A stretch of 64,000 bases of DNA, from positions 3,921,448 to 3,985,447 of the forward strand of contig CM030938.1 of NCBI GenBank assembly GCA_018136815.1, given 5' to 3'. The stretch is from Isochrysis galbana (lineage: Eukaryota; Haptophyta; Isochrysidales; Isochrysidaceae). The position numbers and the translations under genes are program-made. Each line of letters begins with the position of its first letter. The first letter of the stretch is position 1. The notes beneath the pieces were generated by a model, which was not told the DNA's origin, searched no databases, and saw only the letters and a list, made by a program, of their open reading frames with translations. Positions 62,942 to 64,000 of the stretch are shown here, piece after piece.

Positions 62942-64000
62942 CTAGCTTGCCTTCTTCCGCCGCACACGAAAAGCTGTTTCCTCGGCGAAATGCCACTTGA
63001 CATCACCATCGAAGTAATTCACCTTGAACTCCCAGGACTCCCATGGGCCAAGAGGGTCTAGCATGCAACGGTTGAGCGCAACACGGCCTTTGAACCACCC
63101 CTCGTCCCACAAGACTTCTACTAGCTCTCCTGAGGGGGGGGGGGGGCGAAAGAAGAAGGGAGGAAGGGGGGGGTAGAGAGATCTCACCACGGCAAGGGGC
63201 CGTGCTAGTATACCGTGAGCAATCCAGGGAGAGCGTAGGCAGGAGGCGCTATACCTTGTAGCGGCTTGTCCGGGTAGACCACCCGCTTCCAAACCAACCC
63301 ATCACGAGTATCGACTTCAGGGACGGCAATAGGTTCTCGCACGTTCTCGCGTGTCTTCACCACCGGCGGGTGACGGGGACGACTGACATGACCTGACGCA
63401 TTCATACCAGTGCCATCCACCTCTCTGCAAGGTGAAGCGCCATTTGGCACATCAGTGAAAGCGCTCCCACTCCGTCCACCTAGTATTAAAACAGGGCGTG
63501 GTGCTATTGGGGCTTCTTTGGCTGCACGTCCTGGAGCACGTGCCGGAGGAGTCCAACTTGGTGGCCGGCAAACACGACAACCGTTGGTTGCATACCGGCA
63601 TTTGGTGCAGCCCATCACCCGTCGAGATTTTGGAACCCTAGCTTCCGATGTGGCATCTGGATCAACTGTTGACAAGGAACCCTGCGAGCACTCTTCCCCT
63701 GCCACTGTACTCAAGCACTTCGAAGGCGCACCAGCCATCAATATTGTCTGCGTCGCATCGGCCACCTCGCCACCGGGCGGAATGTACAAAACGTCTTCCT
63801 CCCCATCAGCACGTGGCCGCTTGCGCAGTGGAGACACTAGCTCCACCGCCTCACACCCCTGTGCTTCGAAGTCACGACTCTGTGAGAGGAATTCCTCCAC
63901 GTCAGGCCGCTCGTCAATGTCTTTCGCAGGTCGCGTGTCAGGCACAAACGTATCCACTGGGTCTTTTGATGACGATCTCGTAACATTAAATATGGTCATA
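62942..64000 (-). CDS. Cys-motif plus Tudor-like protein, partial model
   Basis: Two coding blocks on the minus strand. The first (63999 to about 63214) starts MTIFNVTRSSSKDPVDTF, is acidic and disordered, has a nuclear-type basic LRKRPRAD, and a zinc-ribbon-like GCTKCRYATNGCRVCRPP with paired CxxC units. The second (about 63129 to 62942), after a C-run and TCAG, encodes ELVEVLWDEGWFKGRV and WEFKVNYFDGDVKWHFAEE, a Tudor/agenet-like chromatin-reader fold, then a stop. A GTATAC donor after PGLLT is likely, but its phase fits the acceptor only if AG at GGAGAG is used, so the junction is uncertain. It could be a chromatin protein or part of a transposon. The start is at the window edge and may not be the true one. 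Confidence 0.5.

Overview
The window looks like nuclear DNA from a single-celled eukaryote with a GC-rich, repeat-rich genome. Genes have GT-AG introns, there are no operons, and the products are eukaryotic (Rab6 GTPase, TDP1, SFI1-like centrosome repeats, soluble adenylyl cyclase). Long pyrimidine-rich leaders sit just upstream of most start codons. The proline-rich membrane ectodomain and the possible organelle presequence on an acetyltransferase would suit a microalga, perhaps a haptophyte or a similar lineage, but nothing here fixes the taxon. Two runs of 100 N (3201-3300 and 53206-53305) are scaffold gaps.

Layout. 1-1326 (-): tyrosyl-DNA phosphodiesterase 1, running off the left edge. 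2044-3200 (+): spliced METTL-type methyltransferase, running into a gap. 9846-3301 (-): very large TPR protein running into the same gap. 10828-13254: 5'-truncated LINE with a 14-bp target-site duplication. 14031-18308 (+): SFI1/IQ-like protein. 18309-20655: intergenic retroelement fragments. 20664-23858: intact hAT transposon with perfect 8-bp duplication. 23908-25020: 203-bp tandem array and a dispersed repeat. 25740-26780 (+): CmcI-like methyltransferase/hydroxylase-family protein. 35299-28206 (-): six-exon soluble adenylyl cyclase. 36368-38328 (+): Myb/SANT-like coiled-coil gene carrying a 382-bp MITE. 40504-42063 (+): membrane-anchored sulfotransferase-like protein. 42064-45950: repeats and a decayed coiled-coil ORF. 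47714-45951 (-): CoA-disulfide reductase with rhodanese domain. 47715-51995: simple repeats and LINE remnants. 51996-52649 (+): orphan gene. 54303-53398 (-): GNAT acetyltransferase. 55915-57201 (+): KCTD9-like BTB/pentapeptide protein. 58152-58796 (+): Rab6. 58797-64000: LINE and hAT debris with two Tudor-like segments.

The genes look like independent housekeeping, signalling and trafficking genes rather than a pathway cluster. The most informative material is the mobile DNA: a hAT element whose ends and target duplication can be read exactly, a LINE family whose copies end in T-runs in sense orientation, a MITE whose target duplication supplies an in-frame splice acceptor, and shared dispersed repeats. 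The best single gene is the soluble adenylyl cyclase, whose six exons join in phase and whose first cyclase domain appears to be split by a long low-complexity insert.
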